6,713 nucleotides of DNA from NCBI GenBank assembly GCA_937885165.1, contig CAKZZJ010000085.1, positions 1 to 6,713 of the forward strand. Direction: 5' to 3'. This DNA comes from an uncultured Caryophanales bacterium (GTDB lineage Bacteria > Bacillota_I > Bacilli_A > Acholeplasmatales > Anaeroplasmataceae). Within the stretch, counting starts at the first letter, position 1; each line of letters opens with the position of its first letter. Below, one piece after another: positions 6,597-6,713 of this stretch. A program made the translations under genes and the position numbers. Under the pieces are notes generated by a model. That model made no database searches. It was not told where the DNA came from and worked only from the letters and a program-made list of their open reading frames with translations.

Positions 6597-6713
6597 GCAA
6601 TAACATATTAACTTTATCATTATTTAATTTAACAAATAGTATTATAAATGTCATAGTTTATTTTTTTGAATTATTTTTTATTAAAAATGATTATTTATAT
6701 TCTTGTTTATTTG

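Noticed and set aside
6641..6670. Possible minus-strand promoter (TATAAT at 6646-6641) in the right flank
   Set aside because: The -35 match is poor, the region is nearly all A/T, and no gene or minus-strand terminator follows.
6671..6687. Short AT-only hairpin near the right end
   Set aside because: Six A/T pairs are expected by chance in such AT-rich sequence and no gene end is nearby.
1..6713. CRISPR arrays, insertion sequences, tRNA or rRNA genes, defence systems
   Set aside because: No regularly spaced repeats, transposase-like frames or recognisable structural RNA sequence were seen on either strand.

Overview
The window looks like one contig from a low-GC Gram-positive organism, probably Firmicutes or a Tenericutes-like Bacilli lineage. 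The evidence is AT-rich, A/T-ending codons, strong AGGAGG-type ribosome sites, TTGACA/TATAAT promoters, an RNase J and a bacterial-type ProRS. All visible stop codons are TAA or TAG, Trp is read by TGG, and I saw no in-frame TGA, so nothing demands a non-standard code. The first 27 bases are not biological: they match the end of the Illumina TruSeq adapter. The contig is therefore probably from a shotgun, perhaps metagenomic, assembly that ran off the end of its inserts.

Layout, left to right. 1-27 is adapter. 28-1948 (minus) is htpG (Hsp90), continuous for 640 codons and cut by the adapter just before its natural C-terminus. 1979-2024 holds the htpG promoter, a perfect TTGACA-N17-TATAAT on the minus strand, overlapped by a CIRCE-like inverted repeat. 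2031-2070 is a terminator for the operon behind it. 2090-2824 (minus) is a Sir2-family NAD-dependent deacylase. Its start codon lies inside the end of proS (2814-4526, minus, prolyl-tRNA synthetase), so the two form an overlapping operon. 4527-4692 is a divergent promoter region. 4693-6381 (plus) is rnjA (RNase J), followed 6 bases later by a 32-residue single-span membrane peptide (6388-6486) and a long inverted repeat that looks like a terminator (6523-6596). In the last 117 bases (6597-6713) I see only AT-rich DNA with no supportable gene.

The genes are housekeeping: protein folding, tRNA charging with editing, NAD-dependent deacylation and mRNA decay. No CRISPR array, mobile element, rRNA or tRNA is visible, and I found no clear novel multi-gene system. 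The points worth a second look are the composition shift inside htpG, which rises from about 20% GC at third positions in the first 140 codons to well over 50% near the end and may mark an assembly chimera; the CIRCE-like control of htpG; the proS-sirtuin coupling; and the unannotated small membrane peptide behind rnjA.
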